From NCBI GenBank assembly GCA_030433805.1, contig JARUXA010000012.1:1-64000 (forward strand): 64,000 nt of DNA. The letters are read 5' to 3'. Below, one piece after another: positions 44,549 through 55,066 of this stretch. Under the pieces are notes generated by a model. It ran no database searches. It had not been told where the DNA came from and worked only from the letters and a program-made list of their open reading frames with translations. Position numbers and translations under genes: made by a program. How positions within the stretch are numbered: position 1 is the stretch's first letter; each line of letters begins with the position of its first letter. The stretch comes from Sphingomonas sp. PsM26. GTDB taxonomy: Bacteria; Pseudomonadota; Alphaproteobacteria; Sphingomonadales; Sphingomonadaceae.

Positions 44549-46750
44549 CTACAGCCCCTTTACCAACGGCAGGATCGACGAATAGCCGTCGCTCCACGGT
44601 ACGAACCCGGGGCGGCCGCGAGTCGGTTTCCATGCCGCGTCACGCGCCTGCAAGACGCGGATCGTCGCCGGGTCGCGGGACAGGGCGATCCACTGCGACA
44701 TGGTTGCTCCGGGCGCCGAGTAGAACAAAGTGGCGGCCTGCCAGCCTCCGGCCTTTGCGGCAGCCGCAACGACCGGTTCGAGGTCGAGGAACCGGTTCGA
44801 GATATGCACCAGCAACAGCCCGCGCGGCGACAACACGCGCGCATAGCTGTCGAACGCCTCGCGCGTCATCAGGTGCATCGGCACCGAATCCGATGAAAAC
44901 GCATCGAGCGCCAACAAATCGAGCGTATCGGTCCGCTGCTTTGCGATATTGACCCGCGCATCCCCGATCACGATCTTCGGGTCGGGGAGGCAGTTCGACA
45001 GGAAACTGAACTGTCCGCTGTCGCGCGCGATCCGGACGATCGCGGGATCGATCTCGTAGAACCGCCAGTCCTGCCCCGGCCGCGCGTAACAGGCGAGCGT
45101 CCCCGTCCCCAGCCCGACGACGCCCACGCGCGCGCGCGGGCCGTACAGCACCGGGAGCGCCTGCATCGCCTGCCCAACGCCGGATCCCGGCACGTAATAA
45201 GCAGTCGGGGTGCGTTCGCGTTGGGGCGATCCGCGCAACTGCGTGCCGTGTACGGTCGTACCATGCGCGAGCTGCTGTTCGGTCGGCGTACTATGCACCG
45301 TATAGATCCCGAAATAGCTCCGCGTCCGCGCACCGGGTTCGAGCGAAATGGCGATCGCCTGATACCCGCCAAAGGCAATCAGAACCCCCACCAAGGCAAA
45401 ACCGAACGCAGGCGGGGTCCCGATCGCAAGCACGCCGACCGCCACGACGATCAGCAGCATCGCCTGCTGCAACGATGACGGCGCATCGCCCGTCGTGTGA
45501 TCGAGCAAGACGACGGCGACCAGCGCGGCAATGATCAGCGCAACGGCCCACAGCAGGATGCGCCGCCGCTGCGGATTGCCCTGCCAGGCGCGCTGCAACG
45601 GCGCGAACATATAGGCGTGCGGCGTCAGCACCCCTGCCGCTAAAATCAGGATCGGATATTCATACGTCCAGTCGAACAGCATCGGCGCGACCAGCGCGCT
45701 GAACACGCCGCCGAGCGCACCGCCGAACGACATGGCGAGATAGAAGCCGGTCAGCCGGTCGGGTTCGGGCCGCAGGCGATACAGCCCGGTGTGCAACGCG
45801 ACCGAGACCAGGAACAGCAACGCCAGCGCCATGATCGCGCCGAGATACGGCATCCCCGGCATCCCGCTGACGAGGATCCCCCCGAACAACAGGATCGCGA
45901 TCGGCGCGATCCGCGTCTGAATGTCCGCCGCGGTGCGATCCCGCGCGAACGCGATTGTGAAGCTCAGCAGATACAGTGCGAGCGGGATGACCCACAGCAA
46001 CGGCATCGCGACGATGTCGGTGGTGATGTAGGTCGACGTCGCCAGCATCAGCCCCGACGGCACGAACGCGAGCAGGATCCAGTGCGCGATCCGCTTGCGC
46101 CCCGGCGGCGCGGAGGTGACGGGCGTCACCGCCTGCAGCGGCCGGTCACGCGGCAATGTCCCCGCACATAACGCGACCAACAGCCCGAGCAGGATATAGC
46201 CGCTGCTCCATAGGATCCGCTGGTTGAACAGCGTCATCATCGGTTCGACCAGCAACGGATAGGCGATCAGCCCCGCAAAACTGCCGAGGTTGGACGCCGC
46301 GTACAGCGCGTACGGGTCCTGCCCCTTGCACGCCAGGCTGAACCAGCGTTGCAACAGCGGCGACTGCGCCGAGACCGCGAAGAACAACGGCCCGATCGAC
46401 AGTACGAACAGCCACGGCACCCAGAACGCCGGCGGCACCCCCGGTCCCGGCTGCAACCCACCCAGCCCGATCGGCAGCCACAGGGCGGCGATCAGCAGCA
46501 CCCCCAGATGCACGCGTCCCTGCAACCGCGGCTCGAGCCGCCCGAGCCAGTGCGCATAAGCGTATCCGCCCAGCAGCAGCGCCTGGTACACCAGCATCGC
46601 CGAGTTCCACACCGCAGGCGCGCCGCCGAGCCGGGGCAGCGCCATCCGCGCGACCATCGGCTGGACGAGGAAGAGCAGGAACGCACTCGACAGGATCGTA
46701 ACCACGAACAGCGGGCGAACCCCGCTGCGCGGCCTAGGCAAAAGCTTCAT
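44549..46750 (-). CDS. Fused MFS/spermidine-synthase-like membrane protein
   Basis: A 733-residue protein with about twelve to fourteen N-terminal membrane segments (residues 1-480) and a C-terminal Rossmann domain of the spermidine synthase type (about 530-700), with VGVVGLGTGTLACY, RFYEIDPAIVRIA, a DARVNI acidic strand and DLLALDAFSSDSVPMHLMT. Such fusions are widespread in sphingomonads; whether they make polyamines is unknown, as the aminopropyl-binding residues are not clearly conserved. Four bases overlap the GNAT gene. Confidence 0.9.
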   Translation of the reverse strand: MKLLPRPRSGVRPLFVVTILSSAFLLFLVQPMVARMALPRLGGAPAVWNSAMLVYQALLLGGYAYAHWLGRLEPRLQGRVHLGVLLIAALWLPIGLGGLQPGPGVPPAFWVPWLFVLSIGPLFFAVSAQSPLLQRWFSLACKGQDPYALYAASNLGSFAGLIAYPLLVEPMMTLFNQRILWSSGYILLGLLVALCAGTLPRDRPLQAVTPVTSAPPGRKRIAHWILLAFVPSGLMLATSTYITTDIVAMPLLWVIPLALYLLSFTIAFARDRTAADIQTRIAPIAILLFGGILVSGMPGMPYLGAIMALALLFLVSVALHTGLYRLRPEPDRLTGFYLAMSFGGALGGVFSALVAPMLFDWTYEYPILILAAGVLTPHAYMFAPLQRAWQGNPQRRRILLWAVALIIAALVAVVLLDHTTGDAPSSLQQAMLLIVVAVGVLAIGTPPAFGFALVGVLIAFGGYQAIAISLEPGARTRSYFGIYTVHSTPTEQQLAHGTTVHGTQLRGSPQRERTPTAYYVPGSGVGQAMQALPVLYGPRARVGVVGLGTGTLACYARPGQDWRFYEIDPAIVRIARDSGQFSFLSNCLPDPKIVIGDARVNIAKQRTDTLDLLALDAFSSDSVPMHLMTREAFDSYARVLSPRGLLLVHISNRFLDLEPVVAAAAKAGGWQAATLFYSAPGATMSQWIALSRDPATIRVLQARDAAWKPTRGRPGFVPWSDGYSSILPLVKGL

Positions 46751-47283
46751 GCACGCGGCCGATCGATCCGATACTGAATGTGACGCTCCAACGGGCTACG
46801 CGCCGCGACCAGCGGGTGATCGAAATCGCCGTCCACGACCCGGTGCATTCCAATCCGCTCCATCAGCCCCCAGCTCGCCGCATTGGCGGGTACGGTGATC
46901 GCCGCGATCTCGGGCGCGGGCAGATGGGCCCACGCCCAGTCGAGCGTGGCGAGGGCTGCCTCGCGCGCATAGCCCTGCCCCCAATAGGCTTGCGAAAACC
47001 GCCACCCGATCTCGAGCACGCCTTCGATCGGCGTGTCGGGGGCACCCGGCTTCAGCCCGCAGATCCCCGTCATCGCCCCATCCGTGCGCCGCTCGACGAT
47101 CCAGAAGGCAAAGCCATGCTCGGCCTGCGACGCGTGCATCCGCGCGATCATCGCATCGAGTGCCGCTTCGTCCGCGACGGGGAGCAGATACTGCATCACC
47201 GCCGGGTCGCGGCATTGCGCCCACAGCGCCGCACGGTCGCGGGGCTCGACCATCCGCAGGATCAGCCGCTCGGTCTCGATCAT
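46747..47283 (-). CDS. GNAT family N-acetyltransferase
   Basis: A 178-residue acetyltransferase of the RimJ/RimL-like group. It begins MIETERLILRMVEPRDRAAL, has EIGWRFSQAYWGQGYAREAALATLDWA, in which the Q/R-x2-G/A acetyl-CoA loop is QGYAREA, and AVPANAASWGLMERIGM. The target is probably a protein N-terminus or small amine. The ATG is eight bases after the hemB end region and its own 3' end couples to the spermidine-synthase-like gene. Confidence 0.88.
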   Translation of the reverse strand: MIETERLILRMVEPRDRAALWAQCRDPAVMQYLLPVADEAALDAMIARMHASQAEHGFAFWIVERRTDGAMTGICGLKPGAPDTPIEGVLEIGWRFSQAYWGQGYAREAALATLDWAWAHLPAPEIAAITVPANAASWGLMERIGMHRVVDGDFDHPLVAARSPLERHIQYRIDRPRA

Positions 47284-47299
47284 GCGCGCAGGCTCGGTC

Positions 47300-48331
<1,032 letters not shown>

Positions 48332-48380
48332 TTAGAACGCGATAGCGGCGACAGCAGATGGGGGCTCCCCCTCCCCCCAC

Positions 48381-48476
48381 ATTCCGTCATCCCCGCGAAG
48401 GCGGGGATCCATACTGGCTGACCTAGGATAACGAACGTGGCGCTAATGGATCCCCGCCTCCGCGGGGATGACGAAT
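48381..48476. repeat. Palindromic repeat, CGTCATCCCCGCG family
   Basis: Left arm 48381-48412 reads CCGTCATCCCCGCGAAGGC and on to GGGGATCCAT; the right arm 48446-48476 is its complement with one or two differences. The core is about 33 bp. It lies upstream of hemB, between it and the MATE gene. Confidence 0.85.
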
Positions 48477-48524
48477 GGGGTTTGGGTGCCGCCCCAATAC
48501 CGGGCGGCAGCCCCGCCCGCCCCC

Positions 48525-50015
48525 TCACCCAGCCGGATGCAACCGCCCGCCCGGCTCCGCCGGGTTCTGGCTCTGCTCGCTCGCCTCTCCCTCGGGGACG
48601 ACCAGCCGCTGCTTCCGCCACCCGCTAAAGCGATAATAGCCCACAGCCATCACGAAATTGGCGACCGACCCGAGCGGGAAACTCCACCACAGGGCATCCG
48701 CCCCCAGCGACGGCTGGAACGCCAGCGCGAACCCCAGCCGTACCGGATACATCGCGACGAACAGCATCGTCAGCGGCGCCCATACCGCACCGTTCGCGCG
48801 CACGGTCGAGAACAGCACCATCGTCATCCCGAAGATGATGAAGTTCCAGCTCGCCAGCACCTGGATATGCCGCGCGATCGGCAGTGCCGCGCTTTCCCCG
48901 CCGAGGAACAGCATCATCACCGGCCGGTCGAACGCGAGGATCGCGACGACCATCGTCGTGGTCAGCACCGCGCTGAACACCAGCCCCGCGACGGTGATGC
49001 GATCGACTCGCCCCCATTGCCCCGCGCCGATGTTCTGCGCCGCCATGCTGCTCACCGCAGCGCCGACCGCCAGCGCAGGCATCTGGATATAGCCCCACAG
49101 CTGCATTGAGATGCCATAAGCCGCGGTCGTATCCACCCCGTAGCGATTGACCAGCCCGGTCATCGTCAACGCCGCCACCGACACGACCAGCATCTGCGCG
49201 CCCATCGGCAAGCCCTTGAGCAGGATCGTCCGCGCGAGCGTCGCCGACGGAATCAAATACCCTAGCTCCGCGCCGCGCAACCGGATCGGCAGATCGCGCC
49301 GGTAGATGAAGGCGAGCAACCCGAGCGATGCGACATGGACCGAAATGAGCGTAGCGACCGCCGATCCGGCGATCCCCATTTCAGGCATCCCGAACCACCC
49401 GCGAATGAAAACGGGGTTAAGCCCACTGTCGAGCAGCACGCTGAGCGCGGTGAACCACAGTGGCGTCACCGAATCGCCGACACCGCGTAGCGCCATGCCA
49501 AGCAGCACGAGTAGCATCGTCGCGGGCAGGCCGAGGAAGATCACGCGCAGATACGCAAGCGCGAGCGGTTGTACGGTCGGCGGCGTCGACAGGCTCGTCA
49601 GGATGTCGGGCGAGAAGATCCACCCCAGCGCCGCGATGACGACCGCACCGCCCATCACCAGCCCGATCGACGCACCGAACGCGCGCCGCGCCGCCTCAAC
49701 GTCGCGTCGTCCGATCGACTGGCCGATCAGGATCGTCGCCGCCATGCCGAAGCCGAACACCGCGGCAAACATCAGGAACATGATCGTATTGGCGTTGGCG
49801 GTCGCCGCGACCGCGCCTTCGCCGAGGAATCGCCCGACCCAGATCGTGTTGATCGACCCGTTGAGCGATTGCAGGATGTTCGACCCCAGCGTGGGGAGCG
49901 CGAACGCGAGCAACGTCCACGCGATCGGGCCGGTGGTCAGGTCGCGCTGTTTGCCTCCCCTCCCGCGTGACGTTGGGGCTGAGGGAGGGGCTGTTATCTC
50001 AACGACGTCGCTCAC
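48525..50015 (-). CDS. MATE family efflux transporter
   Basis: A 496-residue drug/sodium antiporter of the MATE family with twelve predicted helices. Diagnostic stretches are FALPTLGSNILQSLNGSINTIWVG, FGFGMAATILIGQSIGRRDVE, and the symmetric second half with GLPMGAQMLVVSVAALTM and AQNIGAGQWGRVD. The start is a GTG at 50015; its GGGGAGGG ribosome-binding site, the start itself and roughly the first twenty codons lie inside a palindromic repeat, so the N-terminus may be borrowed sequence. Substrate range cannot be read from sequence. Confidence 0.9.
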   Translation of the reverse strand: MSDVVEITAPPSAPTSRGRGGKQRDLTTGPIAWTLLAFALPTLGSNILQSLNGSINTIWVGRFLGEGAVAATANANTIMFLMFAAVFGFGMAATILIGQSIGRRDVEAARRAFGASIGLVMGGAVVIAALGWIFSPDILTSLSTPPTVQPLALAYLRVIFLGLPATMLLVLLGMALRGVGDSVTPLWFTALSVLLDSGLNPVFIRGWFGMPEMGIAGSAVATLISVHVASLGLLAFIYRRDLPIRLRGAELGYLIPSATLARTILLKGLPMGAQMLVVSVAALTMTGLVNRYGVDTTAAYGISMQLWGYIQMPALAVGAAVSSMAAQNIGAGQWGRVDRITVAGLVFSAVLTTTMVVAILAFDRPVMMLFLGGESAALPIARHIQVLASWNFIIFGMTMVLFSTVRANGAVWAPLTMLFVAMYPVRLGFALAFQPSLGADALWWSFPLGSVANFVMAVGYYRFSGWRKQRLVVPEGEASEQSQNPAEPGGRLHPAG

Positions 50016-50052
50016 AGACCCTCCCCTGACCCCTCCCGCAAACGGGAGGGGA
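49955..50052. repeat. Palindromic element across the MATE gene start
   Basis: Right arm 50031-50052 is a perfect hairpin CCCCTCCCG-CAAA-CGGGAGGGG; further arm sequence CCCTCCCCTGA lies at 50020-50029, and the left part near 49955-49990 carries CCCCTCCCGCG and GAGGGAGGGG. The architecture matches the valS and phosphatase elements. It contains the ribosome-binding site and start of the MATE gene. Confidence 0.7.
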
Positions 50053-50082
50053 TTGTGTGTTCGCCAGCGTCAGCCGGCTATC

Positions 50083-52887
50083 TCACCCCAAACGCGCCAG
50101 GGCAGCGCTGAGACGCTCGGCCTCGGCGGATTTTTCGGCATGATCGGCGCGCGCCTTCTCGACCGCCTCGGGCTTGGCGCGTTCGACGAAGCTCGGGTTG
50201 TTCAACCGCCCGGCGAGCGCGTCGCGCTCCTTGGCGGCGGCTTCGATCCCCTTGGTCAGCCGAGCGCGTTCCGCATCGAGGTCGATCACCCCGGCGAGCG
50301 GCAGCACGAACGTCGCCTCGTCGACAACGACCTGCACCGCACCACCCGCAGGCGCATCGCCCACCGCGAGATCGATCCGCGCAAGGCGTGCGATCACACT
50401 CGCCTGCCGCTCGATCCGGGCCAGCGTCTCCGGCCCCGCATCGCGGATATGCACCGGCATCCGCGTGCCCGGCGCGACGTTTAGCTCGGTCCGCGCCGCG
50501 CGGACTTCGCCGATCAGCCGGATCAGCCAGTCGATCTCCTGGCTTGCCGCAGGATCGATCGACCGCGCATCCGCGATCGGCCAGCGTGCGACGATCAAAT
50601 TGCTCTCACGCGCCCCCATCGCGTTCCACAGTTCCTCGGTGATGAACGGCATGAACGGGTGGAGCAGCACGAGGATCTGGTCGATCACCCAGCCCGCGAC
50701 GGCGCGCGTCTCGTCCGCGTCCGACCCGGTGGCGGGCGCGTCCATCTGGCCGAGCACCGGCTTGATCAGTTCGAGATACCAGTCGCAGAAGCGGCTCCAC
50801 ACGAACTGATACACCGCATTCGCCGCACCGTCGAAACGCAGGTCGGCGAGCGCGAGGTCGACCGTCTGGACGCATCCGATCGTTTCCGCGACGATCCACT
50901 TGTTGACCGCGAGCGTCGTCACCGGCGCTTCGAGCGTCTTGCTCGCGCCGATGCCATTGCCTTGCGCGAAACGGCACGCGTTCCAAAGCTTGGTCGCGAA
51001 GTTGCGATACCCCTCGACGCGCTTCTCATCCATCTTGATGTCGCGGCCCTGGCTCTCCATCGCCGCCATGAAGAAGCGCAGCGCATCCGCGCCGTACTGG
51101 TCAATGAGGCCGAGCGGGTTGACGACATTGCCCTTCGACTTGGACATCTTTGCACCGTCTGCCGCGCGGACAAGACCGTGTAAATACAGGGTCTTGAACG
51201 GCACATCGCCCATGAAGTGCAAACCCTGCATCATCATGCGGGCATCCCAGAAGAACAGGATGTCGAAGCCGGAGATGAGCACGTCATTGGGGTAACGACC
51301 GCCAAGGCTGTTCTTAAGCCCCTCCCCTTCAGGGGAGGGGTTGGGGTGGGGCCGTCCAGCGAGCGGAGTGCTCTGCGAGGCATCCCCCTCTCCCCGACCC
51401 TCTCCCCGGAGGGGAGAGGGAGAACCGGAGCCATCCCAGCCCAACGTCGCGAAAGGCCAAAGCGCCGACGAAAACCACGTGTCGAGCACATCGCTGTCCT
51501 GCGTGAGCGCAACGCCCTCACCCGCCTGCGCCTGAGCCTCGGCCTCGCTCATCGCGACGAACACCGACCCGTCCTCGGCGAACCACGCCGGAATCCGATG
51601 CCCCCACCAAAGCTGGCGCGAGACACACCAAGGCTGGATATTCTCCATCCAATTGAAGAACGTCTTCTCCCACGTCTTCGGCACGATCTTGATTGCGCCA
51701 GACCGCACCGCCTCGATCGCAGGCTTGGCGAGCGTCGCCGCATCGACATACCATTGGTCGGTCAGCCACGGCTCGATCACCACGCCCGAGCGATCGCCGT
51801 ACGGCGTCTGGATCGTGCGCGGCTCGGCGTCATGCTCCGCGCCGTCCTTGTCGACGTGCGGGATCAGGAACCCCTCCGCCTTCAACTGCGCAACGACCGC
51901 CTTGCGCGCTTCGGCGGTGGTCAGCCCGAGGAACGTCTCGGGGATCAATCCGTCCGCAACCTGCACAACGCGTGCCTTGGCATCGAGCATGTTGAGCATC
52001 GCGCCCGCCGCGATCCCCGCCCGTTTGCCGACCTCGAAATCGTTGAAGTCATGCCCCGGCGTGATCTTCACCGCACCCGACCCGAGCTCAGGATCGGCAT
52101 GGTCGTCGGTGATGATCGGGATCAGCCGCCCGGTGATCGGCAACCGCACCTGCTTACCGACCAGCGCCGTATAACGCTCGTCCGATGCATTCACCGCAAC
52201 CGCCATGTCAGCGAGCATCGTCTCGGGCCGCGTCGTCGCGACCTCGATGAAGCCCGAACCGTCCGCCAGCGGGTAGCGTAGGTGCCAGAAGCTCCCCTTG
52301 ATCTCGCGAGTCTCGACCTCGAGGTCGCTGATCGCGGTACCGAGACCCGGATCCCAGTTCACCAGCCGCTTGTCGCGGTACAGCAAGCCATCGCGATGCA
52401 GATCGACGAACACCTTGAGGACGGCCTTGGAAAAGCCCTCGTCCATCGTGAACCGCTCGTTCGCCCAGTCCATCGAGCAACCGAGCCGACGGAGCTGCTG
52501 CGTGATCTCGCCGCCGCTCTCTTCCTTCCACGCCCAAACCTTGTCGACGAACTGCTCGCGCGTGAAATCGGTGCGCTTCTCCGGCGGGTTGAGCGCGCCC
52601 ATCTGCCGCTCGACCACCATCTGCGTCGCGATCCCTGCGTGATCGGTCCCGACCACCCACAGCGCATCCTTGCCCTTCAGCCGCGCATGGCGCGTCAGGA
52701 TGTCCTGCAACGTGTTGTCGAGCGCATGGCCGATGTGGAGCGAGCCCGTCACGTTGGGCGGCGGATTGACGATCGTCCAGGGTTCGGCACCGGGACGGTC
52801 GGGTCGGAACTGGCCGGTCGCCTCCCAATGCGCATACCAGCGCTTTTCGATTTCGGCGGGGTCGAAGGTTTTGGGGAGTTCGCTCAT
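50083..52887 (-). CDS. valS: Valyl-tRNA synthetase with in-frame repeat insertion
   Basis: Charges tRNA-Val with valine and edits threonine. The 934-residue class I synthetase has HIGH at residues 51-54, KMSKS near residue 582 ([12 protein letters not shown]), an editing domain in between, and the C-terminal coiled coil [22 protein letters not shown]. Residues about 488-524, between WPFATLGW and [13 protein letters not shown], are absent from ordinary ValRS and are encoded by a ~110-bp palindromic repeat inserted in frame. The ATG at 52887 begins MSELPKTF. It lies downstream of the PopZ-like gene. Confidence 0.96.
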   Translation of the reverse strand: MSELPKTFDPAEIEKRWYAHWEATGQFRPDRPGAEPWTIVNPPPNVTGSLHIGHALDNTLQDILTRHARLKGKDALWVVGTDHAGIATQMVVERQMGALNPPEKRTDFTREQFVDKVWAWKEESGGEITQQLRRLGCSMDWANERFTMDEGFSKAVLKVFVDLHRDGLLYRDKRLVNWDPGLGTAISDLEVETREIKGSFWHLRYPLADGSGFIEVATTRPETMLADMAVAVNASDERYTALVGKQVRLPITGRLIPIITDDHADPELGSGAVKITPGHDFNDFEVGKRAGIAAGAMLNMLDAKARVVQVADGLIPETFLGLTTAEARKAVVAQLKAEGFLIPHVDKDGAEHDAEPRTIQTPYGDRSGVVIEPWLTDQWYVDAATLAKPAIEAVRSGAIKIVPKTWEKTFFNWMENIQPWCVSRQLWWGHRIPAWFAEDGSVFVAMSEAEAQAQAGEGVALTQDSDVLDTWFSSALWPFATLGWDGSGSPSPLRGEGRGEGDASQSTPLAGRPHPNPSPEGEGLKNSLGGRYPNDVLISGFDILFFWDARMMMQGLHFMGDVPFKTLYLHGLVRAADGAKMSKSKGNVVNPLGLIDQYGADALRFFMAAMESQGRDIKMDEKRVEGYRNFATKLWNACRFAQGNGIGASKTLEAPVTTLAVNKWIVAETIGCVQTVDLALADLRFDGAANAVYQFVWSRFCDWYLELIKPVLGQMDAPATGSDADETRAVAGWVIDQILVLLHPFMPFITEELWNAMGARESNLIVARWPIADARSIDPAASQEIDWLIRLIGEVRAARTELNVAPGTRMPVHIRDAGPETLARIERQASVIARLARIDLAVGDAPAGGAVQVVVDEATFVLPLAGVIDLDAERARLTKGIEAAAKERDALAGRLNNPSFVERAKPEAVEKARADHAEKSAEAERLSAALARLG
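51315..51424. repeat. Palindromic element inserted in frame in valS
   Basis: The left arm at 51317-51350 contains the hairpin CCCCTCCCC-TTCA-GGGGAGGGG; the right arm at about 51383-51424 contains a CCCTCTCC...GGGGAGAGGG hairpin. The core holds CTCTGCGAGGC, the inverse of the core of the phosphatase copy. The whole element is translated as part of ValRS. Confidence 0.9.
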
Positions 52888-52963
52888 GATGCCATCGGCT
52901 TTAGCCGGGGACGCGCAAAAAGAAAGGGCGCTGGCACCTGTAGGCCTAGGCGCAGGACTGCGG

Positions 52964-53494
52964 CTATTTGCCGGTGATGCGGTCGATCTCTTTCGCGACC
53001 ATTGCTTCCACCATGGTCGGCAGGTTCGCATCGAGCCATTCACGCAGCATCGGGCGCAGCATCTCGCGCACCATCGATTCGAGCGTATCGCTCCCCGGCG
53101 TCTCGGGCTTCACCACCAGCCGCGACAGCGTATCGAACGGCCCGCGGGTTGCGGCAGCGGCACTCTGCGACAGGATTCCCGGAGTTTCGGGCGGGCTTGG
53201 CGGCGCAGGCGCACGCGGAGCCAAAGCGGGGTCCGCGGCGGTCACGTTATCCGCGGGTTCAGGCTGCGACGCGGTGGGCGGCGTTACCGGCGGCAGCGTC
53301 GGCATCGCGGCGGCAACGGCTTCGCGCAGTTCCAGAATGTCGTCGCGGACCGCGGGGTCGACATCGCCGCGGCGCGCAAGACTGCGATCCGGACGCTTGG
53401 TCCGCCCCGGCAAGATGTCGTTTTCCTCCGCGATGATGCGTTTGATCGATGAGAGGATGTCCTCCATCGATGGCTCTCCGCTCAAATCCGCCAT
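52964..53494 (-). CDS. PopZ-like DUF2497 protein
   Basis: A 176-residue protein with the hallmarks of the alphaproteobacterial DUF2497/PopZ family: a conserved N-terminal helix [18 protein letters not shown], a long Pro/Ala-rich disordered middle (about residues 55-125), and a C-terminal oligomerisation region [26 protein letters not shown]. In Caulobacter PopZ forms a polar microdomain that anchors ParB-centromere complexes; the same role is an inference here. It is adjacent to valS and tolC, a conserved order. Confidence 0.9.
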   Translation of the reverse strand: MADLSGEPSMEDILSSIKRIIAEENDILPGRTKRPDRSLARRGDVDPAVRDDILELREAVAAAMPTLPPVTPPTASQPEPADNVTAADPALAPRAPAPPSPPETPGILSQSAAAATRGPFDTLSRLVVKPETPGSDTLESMVREMLRPMLREWLDANLPTMVEAMVAKEIDRITGK

Positions 53495-53527
53495 CGAAAC
53501 CCCCGCGAAAGAAACCTACTCGCCGCG

Positions 53528-55045
53528 TCAGCGGTTCTTCGTCTGCTCACCTGCGGTAATCTGCGCGCTTCTGTCAACTGGTCGCGAATCGAGCATCGGG
53601 TCGAGCGCACGGGTGACCGCGGCGGTCTGGGCGGGCGTATCGGTCGTTCGCGTTCCCGTCACCGCCGGATCGGGCTGCGACGCAAAGTCCCAGATCTTGC
53701 CGCGGACGCTCTCGTAATGCTTGACCGGATCATACAGCGGTCCGCCGTCGAGCCCGAGGTCGCGCGCTTCCGCCTGCCCCATCGATGCGAGCAGTGCGAA
53801 ACCGGCTACATACGCGTCACGACGTGCTGTAACCAGCGTCACTTGGGAGTTAAGCAGCTCCTGTTCTGCGTTCAGAATGTCTAGAATCGTGCGGTTTCCG
53901 ACGCTGTTTTCGGCGCGCACGCCCTCCAGCGAAAGCTTGTTCGCGTTAACCGCCACCTCGCTCGACGCGATCACGTCGAGCGATGATTTCCATACCGCAT
54001 AGGCGGACCGCGCCTGGGCGATGACGCTCCGCTCGGTCTCGGTCACGCGTTCGATCGATTGTGCGCGCGCGTCCTGCGCCTGGCGAATCTGTGCGGCCGG
54101 CCGGCCACCCTGGTACAGCGGCAGCGTCAGACCGAGCCCAACCGTTGCCGCCGTGCCGGCCTGGGCGATCGCGACTCCCGTGCCCGACCCCAGCGTTCCC
54201 AGATAGTTGTAATAGTTTCCGCCGACATTGGCATTGATCCGCGGCAGCCGGTTGGCGCGGGCCACGCCAATGTCGAACCCCGTCGCGTCGCGTTCCTTCG
54301 CCGCCGCCAGCAGCGTCGGGTTGTTCCGCAGCGCAACGGTAACAGCACCGTCGGGGTTGGCGGGCAGATTGGGCAAGCTCGGCGGCAAGTCCAGCCGCCC
54401 CGGCACAGCGCCGACCAGACGAATATAGCTTTCCCGGCTCGAAATCAGCCGCGCCTGCGCCGACTGCAACTGGCTCTGCGCAAGCGCCAGCCGGGCCTCC
54501 GATTGCGCAACGTCGGTCCGTGTCAGATCGCCAACCTGAAAACGATCGCGGCTGGCCTGCAAGTTAACGTCCAGAACGCGTACATTCTGCGTGTTCAGCC
54601 CGACGATCGCCTCGTCGCGGATGACGTCCATATACGCGCCCACCACCGCCGAGAAGAGGTCGGATTCCGTACCGCGCAAACCCATTTGGCCGCCTTCGAC
54701 CCGTGTCTGCGCGGCGCGAATCCCGTTGCGGACCGCGCCGCCCGCATAAAGCGGAACCGAAATCGACGCACTTGCCGTCCCGCTGCGATCCGGCGCGACA
54801 AAGCTGTTCTGTGCCTTGATGACGTTTTCGGTGAAGGCGCTCTGCAACTGCACGTTGGGCAAAGCCTGCGATCGGGCGATCGGCACATTCTCGTCGATCG
54901 CCCGAAGGCTAGCACGCTGCGCAGCGAGCGTCGGGTTGCTTGTATAGGCCTTGATCAGCGCATCGCGCAGCGTTTCCGCGGAAAGCGGAGCCGCCGCCAT
55001 TACCATCACCACTGCAGAGCCGCTCAGAAGGGACAGAAATTGCAT
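53528..55045 (-). CDS. tolC: TolC family outer membrane efflux channel
   Basis: Outer membrane channel for type I secretion and RND-type pumps. The 505-residue precursor has a signal peptide ending near PLSAE (residues 20-24) and two structural repeats of the OEP family, with the paired long coiled-coil helices; key stretches are LRDALIKAYTSNPTLAAQRASLRA, GGLGLTLPLYQGGRPAAQIRQA and NSVGNRTILDILNAEQELLNSQVTLV. Twenty-one bases separate its start from the PIMT-like stop, as in other sphingomonads. Confidence 0.95.
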   Translation of the reverse strand: MQFLSLLSGSAVVMVMAAAPLSAETLRDALIKAYTSNPTLAAQRASLRAIDENVPIARSQALPNVQLQSAFTENVIKAQNSFVAPDRSGTASASISVPLYAGGAVRNGIRAAQTRVEGGQMGLRGTESDLFSAVVGAYMDVIRDEAIVGLNTQNVRVLDVNLQASRDRFQVGDLTRTDVAQSEARLALAQSQLQSAQARLISSRESYIRLVGAVPGRLDLPPSLPNLPANPDGAVTVALRNNPTLLAAAKERDATGFDIGVARANRLPRINANVGGNYYNYLGTLGSGTGVAIAQAGTAATVGLGLTLPLYQGGRPAAQIRQAQDARAQSIERVTETERSVIAQARSAYAVWKSSLDVIASSEVAVNANKLSLEGVRAENSVGNRTILDILNAEQELLNSQVTLVTARRDAYVAGFALLASMGQAEARDLGLDGGPLYDPVKHYESVRGKIWDFASQPDPAVTGTRTTDTPAQTAAVTRALDPMLDSRPVDRSAQITAGEQTKNR

Positions 55046-55066
55046 CGCAGGCGGCTCTTTTCTTGG

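Noticed and set aside
51315..51424. The valS insertion as an intein or IS remnant
   Set aside because: It is far too short for an intein, has no splicing motifs, and has neither transposase nor target duplication typical of an IS.
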